Assembly: GCF_002101675.1 (NCBI RefSeq)
Contig: NZ_LQOY01000146.1
Location: forward strand, 1-55,443
From: Mycobacterium gordonae
GTDB taxonomy: Bacteria; Actinomycetota; Actinomycetes; Mycobacteriales; Mycobacteriaceae
DNA length: 55,443 bases
Reading direction: 5' to 3'
Part shown: piece after piece, positions 15,751-25,628 of the stretch
Layout of the letters: each line of letters opens with the position of its first letter
Numbering within the stretch: position 1 is the stretch's first letter
Notes under the pieces: model-generated
What the model saw: the letters and a program-made list of their open reading frames with translations, nothing else
Database searches by the model: none
What the model was told of the DNA's origin: nothing
Made by a program: the position numbers and the translations under genes

Positions 15751-16403
15751 CTGTCAAGCAGATCCAGGCAAGTTTGGCGGCGGTCGGGGTGGCCCTGCTG
15801 ACCGTCGCCTGTGGCCCGAAAACAGCTGACTACCAGTCGATCTGGACCACTCCGTCGTCGGCGACCAGCGCTTCACCGAAACCCACCGAACCTCCGGTGC
15901 CGCTGTCGAAATATCTGGAAGGCGAAGGCGTTCAAGGTGATCCGGTGTTGCCGAGCGACCTGACCGACCTGGTGGTCTCGATCCCGACACCGCCGGGGTG
16001 GAAACCGCGCGCCGTCGACTCGAAAACCAGCCCGAAAGCGGTGATGATCTCCAAGGGCGACAGCTATCCCGCGGCGATGCTGGTGGTCTTCAAGCTGCGC
16101 GGGGAATTCAATCCCACCGAGGCGATCAAGCACGCCAACGCTGACCTCCCGGACAGTTTCCACCAACTCGACGCCTCGACCGCCGACTACAACGGCTTCC
16201 CCTCGTCGATGGTCCAGGGCACCTATGAGCTCAAGGGCGCACGGATGCGCAGCTGGAACCGGGTGGTAATGCCCACCGGACCGGCGCCGGCCAACCAGCG
16301 ATACCTCGTGCAGCTGATCATCACCAGCCTCGCCGAACAGGCCGTCGCGGAGAGCAACGACGTCGAGGCGATCATTCGCGGGTTCGTCGTCGCCAAGAAG
16401 TAG
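15747..16403 (+). CDS. lpqT: Lipoprotein LpqT
   Basis: 218 aa from GTG 15747, overlapping the arsC stop by 4 bases. The signal peptide (ASLAAVGVALLTVACG) ends in a lipobox with Cys ~22 (TVAC), predicting an exported lipid-anchored protein. A Ser/Pro/Thr-rich linker (SATSASPKPTEPPVPLSKYL) precedes a globular domain (PTPPGWKPRAVDSKTSPKAV onward) of the LpqN/LpqT type. It matches Rv1016c in position and size. LpqT is linked to host-cell interaction in M. tuberculosis; LpqN-family partners include envelope enzymes. Its exact role here is unknown. Confidence 0.93.
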   Translation: MTVKQIQASLAAVGVALLTVACGPKTADYQSIWTTPSSATSASPKPTEPPVPLSKYLEGEGVQGDPVLPSDLTDLVVSIPTPPGWKPRAVDSKTSPKAVMISKGDSYPAAMLVVFKLRGEFNPTEAIKHANADLPDSFHQLDASTADYNGFPSSMVQGTYELKGARMRSWNRVVMPTGPAPANQRYLVQLIITSLAEQAVAESNDVEAIIRGFVVAKK

Positions 16404-16414
16404 CCCCCCTTGCG

Positions 16415-16437
16415 GCGGTTGGCTGCGCCAGCCGCCC
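16415..16437 (+). terminator. Possible terminator hairpin after lpqT
   Basis: GGCGG-TT-GGCT and AGCC-GCC form an interrupted stem around GCGC, 12 bp after the lpqT stop and between two convergent genes. It lacks a U-tract, as is common in mycobacteria. It is only suggestive. Confidence 0.35.
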
Positions 16438-16511
16438 GGCGAGATTGCCGCCATGGTCGTGATCAGGGCCTTGGATTCACAGCCCTCACGGCAATTTCGA
16501 CATCCCGAAGT

Positions 16512-19500
16512 CTAGGAGCTGTGCCGGCGGCCGGACTCTTGGACAAGCTGCACGCGGGAGGATATCCCGAGTTTGGCGTAGACGTGCGTGAGGTGAGTCT
16601 GCACAGTACGAGGCGAAATGAACAGGCGTGCGCCAATTTCTTTGTTGCCCAACCCTTCGCCTACCAGACGGACCACGTCAAGTTCCATCGGCGTCAGCGA
16701 ACGCCAGCCAACCGCGGGTCGTTTGCGCTCACCGCGGCCGCGTTGGGCATAGGCGATCGCTTCTTCGATGGGCAAAGCGGACCCTTCCGCCCACATGGCG
16801 TCGAAATCGTTATTTCCCAATGCTTCTCGCAGTCTTTCGACTGCGGCGTCGTAGCCGGCTTGATATACCGGATACCGGACGTGTCCCAGATGCTGACGGA
16901 ATGCGTCCGCCGCGCCCAACAGGCGCGCCGCATAAGGATGATTGCCACTGTCCACGGCGAGTCGGGCCAGGCATTCCAGGGTGTCGGCCACCCGAACGTA
17001 ACCCTGATTACCCGCGGCGATCGTCAGCGCTTCCTGAGCATCGCGTTCTGCCTGCTCCGGTTCGTCTTGAGCGATCGCCACCAGCGCGCGTGCCGTCAGC
17101 GCGACCGTTCGGTGGCAGCCCGGGACCATACCGACGGCTTCATCCGCCCAGCGGCGAGCCGCGGTCAAGTCACCGCAGGCCAGCGCGGCCTCCGCCATCG
17201 GAGCGATCGCCCTGGTGATGGCTTCGGTTGGGGGCGTGACGGATTGCCAACCCGTCTCACACGCCCGCCGTGCGGCCGGCGCATCGCCGGCTGCCAGGGC
17301 TGCGTGCGCAAACGTCGCATGAATCGTCCACCCGTAGTATCCGCCGATCGTCTCCACGGTCATGCGTGCCGATTCCGCCATCGCGTGGGCTTCGGCCGCC
17401 TGTCCCCGGTGGGCGAGCACCATGCCATACGCGATCTGACCGAGCAGCCCGGTGGACGGGTTGACGACGGTCAGCTCGTCAGCGAATGGGCTGAGAACGT
17501 CGCATGCCTCGGCCAGCCTGCCGAGCGTCCACAAACCCAGGCCCAGCCACGTTCGGCCCATTTGTGAGATCACCCGATCGCCGAGCTCGTCGGCGAGGCG
17601 CAGACCTTCCGCGGCAGCGTCGCATGTCCCAATCGGATCGCCAGTGAAATGGCCATACGCAGCCATATAGGTGAACACCTGACACAAGCTCTGCCGATCA
17701 TCGGCGGCACGGGCCAGTTCGACCGCTTCGGTGAAGTAGGGTTCGGCCGCTGCGCCTTCATAGATGGCGACGATCCCGCACGCGATTGCGGTTCGGCAAA
17801 TCAATGCTTGATCCCCAAGTTCACGAGCAATCGTGAGAGCCTCGGCGGTCCAGTTCAGGCCCGGCGGTAGAGCTACCCAGCTAGAGAGGATGGCGTGGTC
17901 GGCGACCGCGCGTGCCCACATTGCCGGATCGATCTCGGCCTGGTCCGCGCAGGTCAAGATGGCGTCGAATCCGGCGAGTCCTTCCCGGACCCGGCCGCGC
18001 CTTATCCAGAACCGGATCAACGAGGACACCAGGGAGAGGGCAGCCTCGAAGTCGGAGTTCTCCCGGCTCCACTGAAATGCTGCCCGTAAGTTGTCGATCT
18101 CCGCCTCGGCCTCCGCTGACAGTTGCTCATCCCAGGGTCGGGCCGTTGAGTCCAGACGGGCCGCCGTCGCGGTGAAATAGTCGCGATGGCGGGTACGCAC
18201 CTGGTCCGCCTCGCCGGATTAGCCCAGCTTTTCCAGCGCGTATTGACGTACCGTCTCCAACAACCGGTACCGCATTCCGCCGCCAATGCCGGAGCTCGTT
18301 TCCCTGCTGTCGTCGAATGCAACGACGAGAGACTTGTCCACCAGCAGACTCAACAGATCCAACAGCTGATAGCGCTCGACCTCATTCTCGGCGCCCACAG
18401 CCTGGGCAGCGTCCAGATCGAATCCTCCTATGAATGCGGCGAGCCGCCGAAACAAGACCCGCTCCGGCTCGGTGAGCAATGCGTGCGACCAATCCACCGA
18501 CGCATGCAGCGTCTGCTGGCGACGTACCGCGGTGCGCGCACCACCGGTCAGCAGGCGGAAGCGGTCGTGCAAGCTGTCTAAAATCTGGCGCAGCGACAAC
18601 GCCCTGACCCGTGCCGCGGCAAGCTCAATCGCCAAGGGCATGCCATCCAGCCGCTCGCAGATTTCGGCGATCAGCTCGGTGTTGCCTTGTCCCACAGCGA
18701 AATCGGGCCGCGCGCGGCGAGCACGATCAATAAACAGTTCGATAGCCTCGTCAGCAAGATTCAACGAGGGCACGCGCCAGCTCAGTTCACCGGGCACCGC
18801 GAGGGGCTCACGACTGGTCGCCAGAATCGTCAACCGGAGGCAGGCCCCGAGCAGTTCGATAATCATGGTCCCGCAGGCATCGAGCAGGTGCTCGCAATTG
18901 TCCACCAGCAGCAGAATTTTTCTGTCTCCGAAGAACCGCAGCAGCGTGTCCATGACCGACAGTCCCGGCTGGTCGGACAATCCCAGAGTTCGTGCGACCG
19001 TGACTGGCGCCACGGCGGGATTGGTGATTGGCGCCAGGTCCACGTACCAGACCCCATCGCTGAACTCGGTAGCCAGCTGTGCCCCAAGCTCCACGGCAAG
19101 GCGCGTCTTGCCCGCTCCCCCTGCTCCGGTCAACGTCACCAGCCGATTAGCGCTGACGAGTTCGCTAAGTTCCGCCACCTGTGCGTGCCGTCCAACGAAA
19201 CTCGTCAACTGAACCGGAAGGTGCGGCGCGACAACGGTGCGCACCCGCAGCGGCGGAAACTGCTTGCGCAAGTCCGGGTGACACAACTGCACCAGCCGCT
19301 CCGGCCGCGGCACACCGCGCAAGGGATAGCTGCCCAGATCCGAAACCCAGACCCCATCCGGCAGCCGGTCTATCACCAGCGACTCGGTCACCCCCGACAG
19401 CACCGTCTGACCACCGTGCGCCAAATCCCGGATACGGGCGGTCCGGTTGATCGTCGGGCCCGCATAGTTACCCTCGTCGCGCAGCTGGATCTCTCCGGTA

Positions 19501-19832
19501 TGCAACCCAATTCGAATTCGGATCGGCGCCAACGGCGCCCGCTGCAACGCCAGCGCACAGCACACCGCATCCGACGCGCGGGCGAAGGCGGCCACGAAAC
19601 TGTCACCCTCACCCTGCTCGACCGGACGCACCCCACCGTGAGCAGTTACGGCGTCGCCGACCGTCCGGTTCAACAACGCCAGCGCGGCGGTCATCTGCTC
19701 AGGCTGGGTCTCCCACAGGCGTGTCGAATCCTCGACGTCTGCCAGTAGCAACGTCACCGTCCCAGTCGGTAGCAGCTCGCTCAAACCCAAGTCGCTCCAG
19801 TTCAGCGCAGGCATCTCCACGTGTTGGCTCAT
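16512..19832 (-). pseudogene. Cyclase/STAND ATPase/LuxR regulator, split by an in-frame stop
   Basis: This copy is collinear with the intact paralog at 19898-23200. The N-terminal part (537 aa from ATG 19832) has the class III cyclase domain (LLLADVEDSTRLWE, GEGDSFVAAF), TSFVGRHAQVAEL, Walker A LTGAGGAGKTRLAV and LLVDNCEHLL. It stops at TAA 18221-18219, where the paralog has Glu in EKLGESGEAEKARTRHRD. The frame continues unchanged (SGEADQVRTRHRD) through a TPR-like region to a LuxR HTH (LTPMELDVVRLVGEG, ISPRTVQTHLTHVYAKLG) ending at 16512. A single G-to-T change can explain the break. The downstream half (GTG 18200, 562 aa) might still be made by reinitiation as a TPR-HTH protein. There is no other visible damage, so the event is recent or the split is functional. 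Confidence 0.85.
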
Positions 19833-19897
19833 GGTAGCCAGCCTCGCAGCACGTACCGGGCATAACATCCGCCAGAGCGCGCAATTCCCGGCGGGGT

Positions 19898-22800
19898 TCA
19901 GGCGCGTCGGCTGGCTTCTTGGACCAATTGCACCCGCGACGCCAGACCCAACTTGGCGTAGACGTGGGTCAGGTGCGTCTGCACGGTCCGCGGCGAGATG
20001 AACAATCGTGCGCCGATGTCCTTGTTGCCCAGGCCTTCCGCAACCAGTTGCACCACGTCGAGCTCCATCGGAGTCAGCGCGCCCCAGCCCGTCGCGGGGC
20101 GCTTGCGTTCGCCGCGCCCCCGCTGGGCGTACGCGATCGCCTCTTCGATGGACAGTGCCTCCCCTTCGGCCCACGCACCCTCGAATGCGCTGTCGCCCAG
20201 CGCGTCACGGACTTCGGCGACGACGGCGTCGTAGCCGGCTTGATACATCGGAAAGCGGGTGTACCCGTTGCGCTGTCGAATTCCTTGCGCCGCGCCCAAC
20301 AGACGAGTCGCATACGCGACGTTGCCCTCGCCGGACGCGAGGCGGGCCAGGCATTCCAGGGTGTCGGGCACCCTCATGTACCCCTGCGTCCGGACGGCTA
20401 CCGTCAACGCGTCGTGGACGTCGCGCTCGGCCTGTTCGGGCTCGCTCTGGGCAAGTGCGATGAAAGCGCGCACGGTCAACGCGGTGATTTTGAAAGTACC
20501 CGGAACCAGAGGCACCGTCTCGTCGGCCCAGCGCCGTGCCGCGACCAGGTCACCGCATCCCAGCAGCGCCTCGGACAACGGGGCGACGCTGCGGGTGAAT
20601 GCTTCCCGGTCTGGAACGCTGTGCCGCAAGGCTTCCTGGGCCGCCCGCTTGGCCGCCTCCGCGTCACCCTCGACAAGGGCAACGTGAGCGAATGCCCCGT
20701 TCACCGTGTCTTCGGTCATTCCACCCACACTGTCCGACGCGGCCAGTGCGGCGTGCGCGGCGGCGCGTGCGGCGGCCACTTGCCCCCGGAACGCAAGTGT
20801 CCCGCTGAGGCACACTTGCCCGAAGACTGTGGCGGACGGGTCGCCAGCCGCTTCGGCCTCTTCGACCAGCGAGCGAAGAATCTCGTTGGCCTGAAACAGC
20901 TTTCCGTGGAACCACAGGCCGCAACCCAGCCAAGCTCGATTGTTCCGGGAGAAGAATCCATCCCCCAGGGCGTCGGCGAGATCACGTCCCGCTTCTGCTG
21001 CCGCGATTGCCGCCAATGGTTCTCCGGCGACAACGGCAGCGGTGGCCTGGTAGCTGAAAAGCGGCAAGAGGCTCCATTCTTCGCCTGCGGCGCGAGCCAA
21101 GTCGATCGATTCGGTGAAGTAGGCCTGTGCGACCTCGGCGTTGTAGAAAGTCGCAATCCCGCACGCACCGAGCGCCCGGGCGATCAGCGCACGATCATCG
21201 AGTTGGCGCGCCACCTCAAGTGCCTCGTGCGCCAGGTCGGTGTGGCCGTAGGCACCAGCCCAACCGGCGATCGTGCACTGGTCGGCGACGGCGCGCACCC
21301 AGACACCCGGTGCGATCTCCTCGGGCCGCCGCTCGGTCAGGACTGCGTCGAACGCCGCCAGCGCTTCGCGGAAGATTCCGGTGCGCAGCCAGAACTCCTG
21401 CAATGAGGAAGCCAGGCGCAATGCCGATTCTCGGTCAGAGCTGTCCAGGCTCCATGCGAATGCCGCTCGCAGATTGTCACTTTCGGCTTGCGCCCAGACG
21501 AGCAGTCGGTCCACACCGGCCAGACCCTGCGATGCCAACTGTGCTGCCGTCGCGGTGTAGTAGTCCCGGTGCCGGGTGCGCGCCTTTTCGGCCTCGCCTG
21601 ACTCACCGAGCTTTTCCTGCGCGTACTGGCGCACCGTCTCCAGCATCGAGTAGCGCATTCCGTGGTCGGTGTCGGCATCGACAGCCACCACCAGGGACTT
21701 GTCCACCAGCAGGGTGAGCTGGTCCAGGAGTTGGTAGCCCTCCATCTCGCTGCTGGCACCGATCGCCTGGGCGGCCTCGAGATCGAATCCCCCTGCGAAC
21801 ACGGCGAGCCGGCGAAACAACACCCGTTCCGGCTCCGTCAGCAGCGCATGGGACCAGTCCACCGATGCCCGCAGCGTCTGCTGTCGTCGCACCGCGGTGC
21901 GCGCACCGCCGGTCAGCAACCGGAACCGGTCATGCAGGCTGTTGCCGATCTGCTGGAGCGACAGCGCCCGGATGCGTGCCGCGGCAAGCTCAATCGCCAG
22001 GGGCACGCCGTCGAGCCGTTCGCAGATATCTCGCACCAGCGCCGTATTGTTCTCATGGACAACGAAATCCGCACGAGCCTGACGAGCGCGGTCGGCAAAC
22101 AGCTCGATGGCCTCGTCGGCAAGCGATAGCGACGGTACGCGCCAGGTCAGCTCGCCCGGCACCCCGAGCGGCTCACGGCTGGTGGTAAGAATCGTCAATT
22201 GCGGGCAGAGCCCGAGCAATTCGACCACCAAGGCTCCGCACGCATCGAGAAGGTGCTCGCAGTTGTCCAGCACCAGCAAGATGGATTTCTCTCCGAGGAA
22301 CCGCACCAGCAGCTCCGTCGTGGAGCGCCCCGGTTGATCGGGCAGCCCGAGGGTGCGCGCGACAGTCAGCGACGCGACGGCGGGGTTGGTGATCGGGGCC
22401 AGGTCCACATACCAGATGCCGTCCGGAAATTCGGCACTCAGCAGCGAGGAGACCTCGACGGCCAGGCGAGTCTTGCCGACACCCCCGGCACCGGTCAGGG
22501 TCATCAGCCTGTTGCTGATCACCGACTGCCGCATTTCCGACACCTGCGTCTGGCGCCCGACAAAACTGGTCAGCTGCGCCGGAAGGTTGTGTGATGTCGC
22601 GACATTGCGCACCCGCAGCGGCGGGAACTCGTTGCGCAAGTCCGGATGGCACATCTGCATCACCCGCTCGGGGCGAGGCACACCGCGCAACGGAAAGCTG
22701 CCCAAATCGGTCAGCCACACGCCCTCGGGCAACCGATCGGCCACCAATGCTTCGGTCACCCCCGACATCACCGTCTGACCACCGTGCGCCAGGTCGCGGA

Positions 22801-23200
22801 TACGGGCCGTGCGGTTGATCGTCGGGCCCGCGTAATTGCTTTCGTCGCGCAGCTGTATCTCACCGGTATGCAACCCGACCCGAATCCGGATCGGCGCCAG
22901 CGGCGCCCGCTGCAATGCCAGAGCACAGGCCACGGCATCGGAGGCGCGGGCGAACGCGGCCACGAAGCTGTCACCCTCGCCCTGCTCGACCGGACGCGCC
23001 CCGTTACAGGCGGCGACAGCGTCGTCCACTGTCCGATTCAACAGCCCCAGCGCCGCGGACATCTCCTCGGGCCGGGTCTCCCACAAGGCAGTCGAACCCT
23101 CGACGTCGGCCAGCAGCAACGTCACCGTCCCTGTCGGCAGCAATTCGCTCACACTCGACTCATCCCAGGTCAGTGGCGGCATTTCCGTGTGTTGGCTCAT
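19898..23200 (-). CDS. Adenylate cyclase-STAND ATPase-LuxR family regulator
   Basis: 1100 aa from ATG 23200 (MSQHTEMPPLTW, the start shared with the neighbouring copy). Residues ~22-190 form a class III nucleotide cyclase domain with both metal Asp residues (Asp32 in LLLADVEGST, Asp77 in GEGDSFVAAF) and the Asn/Arg helix TINRTARIRDLAHGGQTV. A STAND-type NTPase follows from TSFVGRQTQVSEM, with Walker A LTGAGGVGKTRLAV (Lys243) and Walker B ILLVLDNCEHLL. A long TPR-like helical region then leads to a C-terminal LuxR HTH (LTPMELDVVQLVAEGLG; ISPRTVQTHLTHVYAKLGLA). Members of this family are large signal-integrating regulators and are frequent in mycobacteria. The ligand and targets are unknown; the divergent P450-SDR pair (151 bp away) is a possible target. 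Confidence 0.9.
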   Translation of the reverse strand: MSQHTEMPPLTWDESSVSELLPTGTVTLLLADVEGSTALWETRPEEMSAALGLLNRTVDDAVAACNGARPVEQGEGDSFVAAFARASDAVACALALQRAPLAPIRIRVGLHTGEIQLRDESNYAGPTINRTARIRDLAHGGQTVMSGVTEALVADRLPEGVWLTDLGSFPLRGVPRPERVMQMCHPDLRNEFPPLRVRNVATSHNLPAQLTSFVGRQTQVSEMRQSVISNRLMTLTGAGGVGKTRLAVEVSSLLSAEFPDGIWYVDLAPITNPAVASLTVARTLGLPDQPGRSTTELLVRFLGEKSILLVLDNCEHLLDACGALVVELLGLCPQLTILTTSREPLGVPGELTWRVPSLSLADEAIELFADRARQARADFVVHENNTALVRDICERLDGVPLAIELAAARIRALSLQQIGNSLHDRFRLLTGGARTAVRRQQTLRASVDWSHALLTEPERVLFRRLAVFAGGFDLEAAQAIGASSEMEGYQLLDQLTLLVDKSLVVAVDADTDHGMRYSMLETVRQYAQEKLGESGEAEKARTRHRDYYTATAAQLASQGLAGVDRLLVWAQAESDNLRAAFAWSLDSSDRESALRLASSLQEFWLRTGIFREALAAFDAVLTERRPEEIAPGVWVRAVADQCTIAGWAGAYGHTDLAHEALEVARQLDDRALIARALGACGIATFYNAEVAQAYFTESIDLARAAGEEWSLLPLFSYQATAAVVAGEPLAAIAAAEAGRDLADALGDGFFSRNNRAWLGCGLWFHGKLFQANEILRSLVEEAEAAGDPSATVFGQVCLSGTLAFRGQVAAARAAAHAALAASDSVGGMTEDTVNGAFAHVALVEGDAEAAKRAAQEALRHSVPDREAFTRSVAPLSEALLGCGDLVAARRWADETVPLVPGTFKITALTVRAFIALAQSEPEQAERDVHDALTVAVRTQGYMRVPDTLECLARLASGEGNVAYATRLLGAAQGIRQRNGYTRFPMYQAGYDAVVAEVRDALGDSAFEGAWAEGEALSIEEAIAYAQRGRGERKRPATGWGALTPMELDVVQLVAEGLGNKDIGARLFISPRTVQTHLTHVYAKLGLASRVQLVQEASRRA

Positions 23201-23350
23201 GGTAGCCAGCATCGCGCCCGCGATTCCCGCAATACATCCGCCAGAGCGCGCAGATGTCAGCGCGGATGATGCGGAATTGCGCTATGAACCGGTCAGAACT
23301 ACGCGCTGCGGCGGATGGAATGCGCCGTCAATCGCCGGATAGTCGACGCC

Positions 23351-24562
23351 ATGACGATCACGACCGCACCCGAGTGCCCCACCATCGCATACGCCCACCT
23401 CACCGATCCGGGCGAAGCGCACCGTGTCATCGCCAACGCCCGCGCCCAAGCACCGATTGCGCTCGGCCCCTACGGACCGGAGGTGCTGAGTAATGAACTG
23501 GTGCGAACTGTGTTGCGCGACAATCGGTTCACCACCGCCGAAGGCTTGGGGCTCGGCGCATTCGGTGTCACCTCCGGTCCGCTGTGGGACCGGGCGGTCA
23601 ACAACATCCTTGGCATGGACGGGGTTGAGCACCACCGACTGCGCCGACTTGTGTCGAAAGCATTCTCACCGCGGGCTGCCGACCGCTTTCGTTGCCTGAC
23701 CGTCGACGTGATCACCCAACTGGTTGAGCGCGTCACCGGCGTCGGGCACTGCGATGTCGTCACCGATATCGCCAAGGGATATCCGACGGCAATCATCTGC
23801 GCGCTGCTGGGCGCACCCGTCGAGGACTGGCATCTGTTCTCCGACTGGACCGAAGACATCAAGAAACTGTTCGAGCCCACCGCTGCTGCTGACGCCCCGG
23901 TGATCCTCGCGGCGTGGAACGAGCTGGACGCCTACCTCGAGGATCTGATCATCCGCCGGCGCGCGTCGCTCAGCGACGACCTGATCTCCGATCTCATCCG
24001 GGCCGAAGACGACGGAGACCGGCTGACCCACGACGAGCTGCTCATGCTGTGTGCCACCCTGCTCGGCGCCGGCACGGACACCACCCGCAACCAGTTGGCC
24101 GCGGCAGTGCAATCACTGGCCGGGCACCCGGACCAATGGGCGCTGCTGGCCCGACGACCAGAACGTGCGCCGGATGCCGTTCACGAGCTGATGCGTTATC
24201 TGCCAATCATTTTCGGCGTCGTCCGCCAAGCCGGCGAAGACGTCGAGCTGGCCGGAGTCCGCCTTCCGGCCGGCACGATCGTCTTCGCCAACGTCGCCTC
24301 CGCCAACCGCGACCCCGCGGTGTACGACGACCCCGAGCGGCTCGACATCACCAGGGCAGCAGCGGCGCCGATCCTCAACTTCGGCGGCGGCGTGCACTAC
24401 TGCCTCGGCGCACACCTCGCCCGGCTGGAGCTGACGGAAGCGCTGAAAGTGATCACCGCCCGGATGCCGAACCCACGCCTGGCCGGCCCTGCACCGTGGC
24501 GGCCGATGACGGGAATCACCGGACCCCTCAGCGTCCCCTTGGAGTTCGACATCGCAGACTAG
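23351..24562 (+). CDS. Cytochrome P450
   Basis: 403 aa from ATG 23351. The I-helix oxygen-binding motif LLGAGTDTTRNQLAAAV, the K-helix ExxR in HELMRYLP and the heme loop FNFGGG-type sequence ILNFGGGVHYCLGAHLARLE (Cys351 as thiolate ligand) are all intact. It is a soluble class I-type bacterial CYP that needs separate ferredoxin partners, and no ferredoxin gene is beside it. The substrate is unknown. It is followed after 5 bp by a short-chain dehydrogenase, so the two may act in sequence (hydroxylation, then oxidation). A longer start at 23315 exists but precedes the usual N terminus. I cannot assign a CYP family number. Confidence 0.95.
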   Translation: MTITTAPECPTIAYAHLTDPGEAHRVIANARAQAPIALGPYGPEVLSNELVRTVLRDNRFTTAEGLGLGAFGVTSGPLWDRAVNNILGMDGVEHHRLRRLVSKAFSPRAADRFRCLTVDVITQLVERVTGVGHCDVVTDIAKGYPTAIICALLGAPVEDWHLFSDWTEDIKKLFEPTAAADAPVILAAWNELDAYLEDLIIRRRASLSDDLISDLIRAEDDGDRLTHDELLMLCATLLGAGTDTTRNQLAAAVQSLAGHPDQWALLARRPERAPDAVHELMRYLPIIFGVVRQAGEDVELAGVRLPAGTIVFANVASANRDPAVYDDPERLDITRAAAAPILNFGGGVHYCLGAHLARLELTEALKVITARMPNPRLAGPAPWRPMTGITGPLSVPLEFDIAD

Positions 24563-24567
24563 GAATC

Positions 24568-25437
24568 ATGACCAACTGGACAGCGGCTGACCTTCCCTCG
24601 TTCGCCGGACGCACCGTCGTCATCACCGGCGCCAACAGCGGACTCGGCGAGGTGACTGCGCGCGAGCTGGCCGGCCACGGCGCCAAGATCATCATGGCCG
24701 TGCGCGATACGGCCAAGGGCGAGAAAGCCGCAGCCAACATTCGCGGGCTGGTAGAGGTCAGGGCGCTCGACCTGCAGGACCTGTCGTCGGTGCGGTTGTT
24801 CGCCGAAGGCGTCGACGGCGCCGACGTCCTGATCAACAACGCCGGCATCATGGCCGCCCCCTATGCGCTGACCAAAGACGGCTTCGAGAGCCAGATCGGC
24901 ACCAACCACCTGGGGCACTTCGCGCTGACCAACCTATTGCTGCCCAAACTCAGCGACCGGGTGGTGACGGTGTCTTCGATGGCGCACTGGCCGGGGCGGA
25001 TCGATCTGGCCGACCTGAATTACCAGAACCGGCGCTACTCGCCGTGGCTGGCCTACAGCCAGTCCAAGCTGGCCAACCTGCTGTTCACGACCGAACTCCA
25101 GCGGCGTCTCGACAAGGCCGGGTCACCGCTGCGCGCCCTGGCCGCTCACCCCGGCTACTCGCACACCAACCTCCAGGGCGCCTCCGGGCGCAAGCTCAGT
25201 GACGCGATCATGTCGACGGCCACCCGCATCATGGCCACCGACGCCGACTTCGGCGCACGCCAGACGCTGTACGCCGCATCCCAGGACGTACCCGGCAACT
25301 CGTTCATCGGCCCGCGATTCGGCTACGCCGGCCGAACCCAGCCCGTCGGGCGCAGCCGCGCCGCCCAGGACGGGGAAACCGCCGCCGCGCTCTGGGACCT
25401 GTCCGAGCAGCTCACCGGCACCAAATTTCCGCTCTGA
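24568..25437 (+). CDS. Short-chain dehydrogenase/reductase
   Basis: 289 aa from ATG 24568. It has a Rossmann cofactor motif TGANSGLGEVTARELAGHG, INNAGIMAAP, the catalytic Ser in VVTVSSMAHWPG and YxxxK in AYSQSKLANLL (Tyr163, Lys167). The size and the AHPGYSHTNLQ segment resemble retinol dehydrogenase/WWOX-like SDRs common in mycobacteria; Arg in VRDTAKG after the glycine motif hints at NADP. It is in an operon with the P450 (5-bp gap) and ends 8 bp before a perfect palindromic terminator. The substrate is unknown. Confidence 0.93.
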   Translation: MTNWTAADLPSFAGRTVVITGANSGLGEVTARELAGHGAKIIMAVRDTAKGEKAAANIRGLVEVRALDLQDLSSVRLFAEGVDGADVLINNAGIMAAPYALTKDGFESQIGTNHLGHFALTNLLLPKLSDRVVTVSSMAHWPGRIDLADLNYQNRRYSPWLAYSQSKLANLLFTTELQRRLDKAGSPLRALAAHPGYSHTNLQGASGRKLSDAIMSTATRIMATDADFGARQTLYAASQDVPGNSFIGPRFGYAGRTQPVGRSRAAQDGETAAALWDLSEQLTGTKFPL

Positions 25438-25445
25438 CCCTGGGC

Positions 25446-25503
25446 CGAGCAGACGCAAAATCCCCCTGGAACGCGCGTTCCAGGGGGATTTTGCGTCTGC
25501 TCG
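25446..25503 (+). terminator. Perfect 58-bp palindrome, strong terminator
   Basis: Bases 25446-25503 form two 29-base arms (CGAGCAGACGCAAAATCCCC then CTGGAACGC, and its exact complement) with no unpaired loop base required. The stem contains internal A4 and T4 runs that give a U-rich segment on both strands. It lies 8 bp after the SDR stop and before rplY on the same strand, so it should stop the P450-SDR transcript. From memory, GAGCAGACGCAAAAT-type stems recur between mycobacterial genes. Confidence 0.8.
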
Positions 25504-25628
25504 CGCGGGTGGGATAACCTGACCAAGCGTCACGGCGAGGGTGGCTGGCCAGCAGACCAGCACCGTTATCGACGGAGACCGGCATTCTGTCGCGATCCCT
25601 GGCCGTGCCTTACACACAGGAGCGACAC

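Noticed and set aside
16512..18200. The 562-codon frame as an independent LuxR regulator gene
   Set aside because: It is collinear with the second half of the intact paralog and joined in frame to the first half across a single stop, so it is primarily half of a split gene, though reinitiation is possible.
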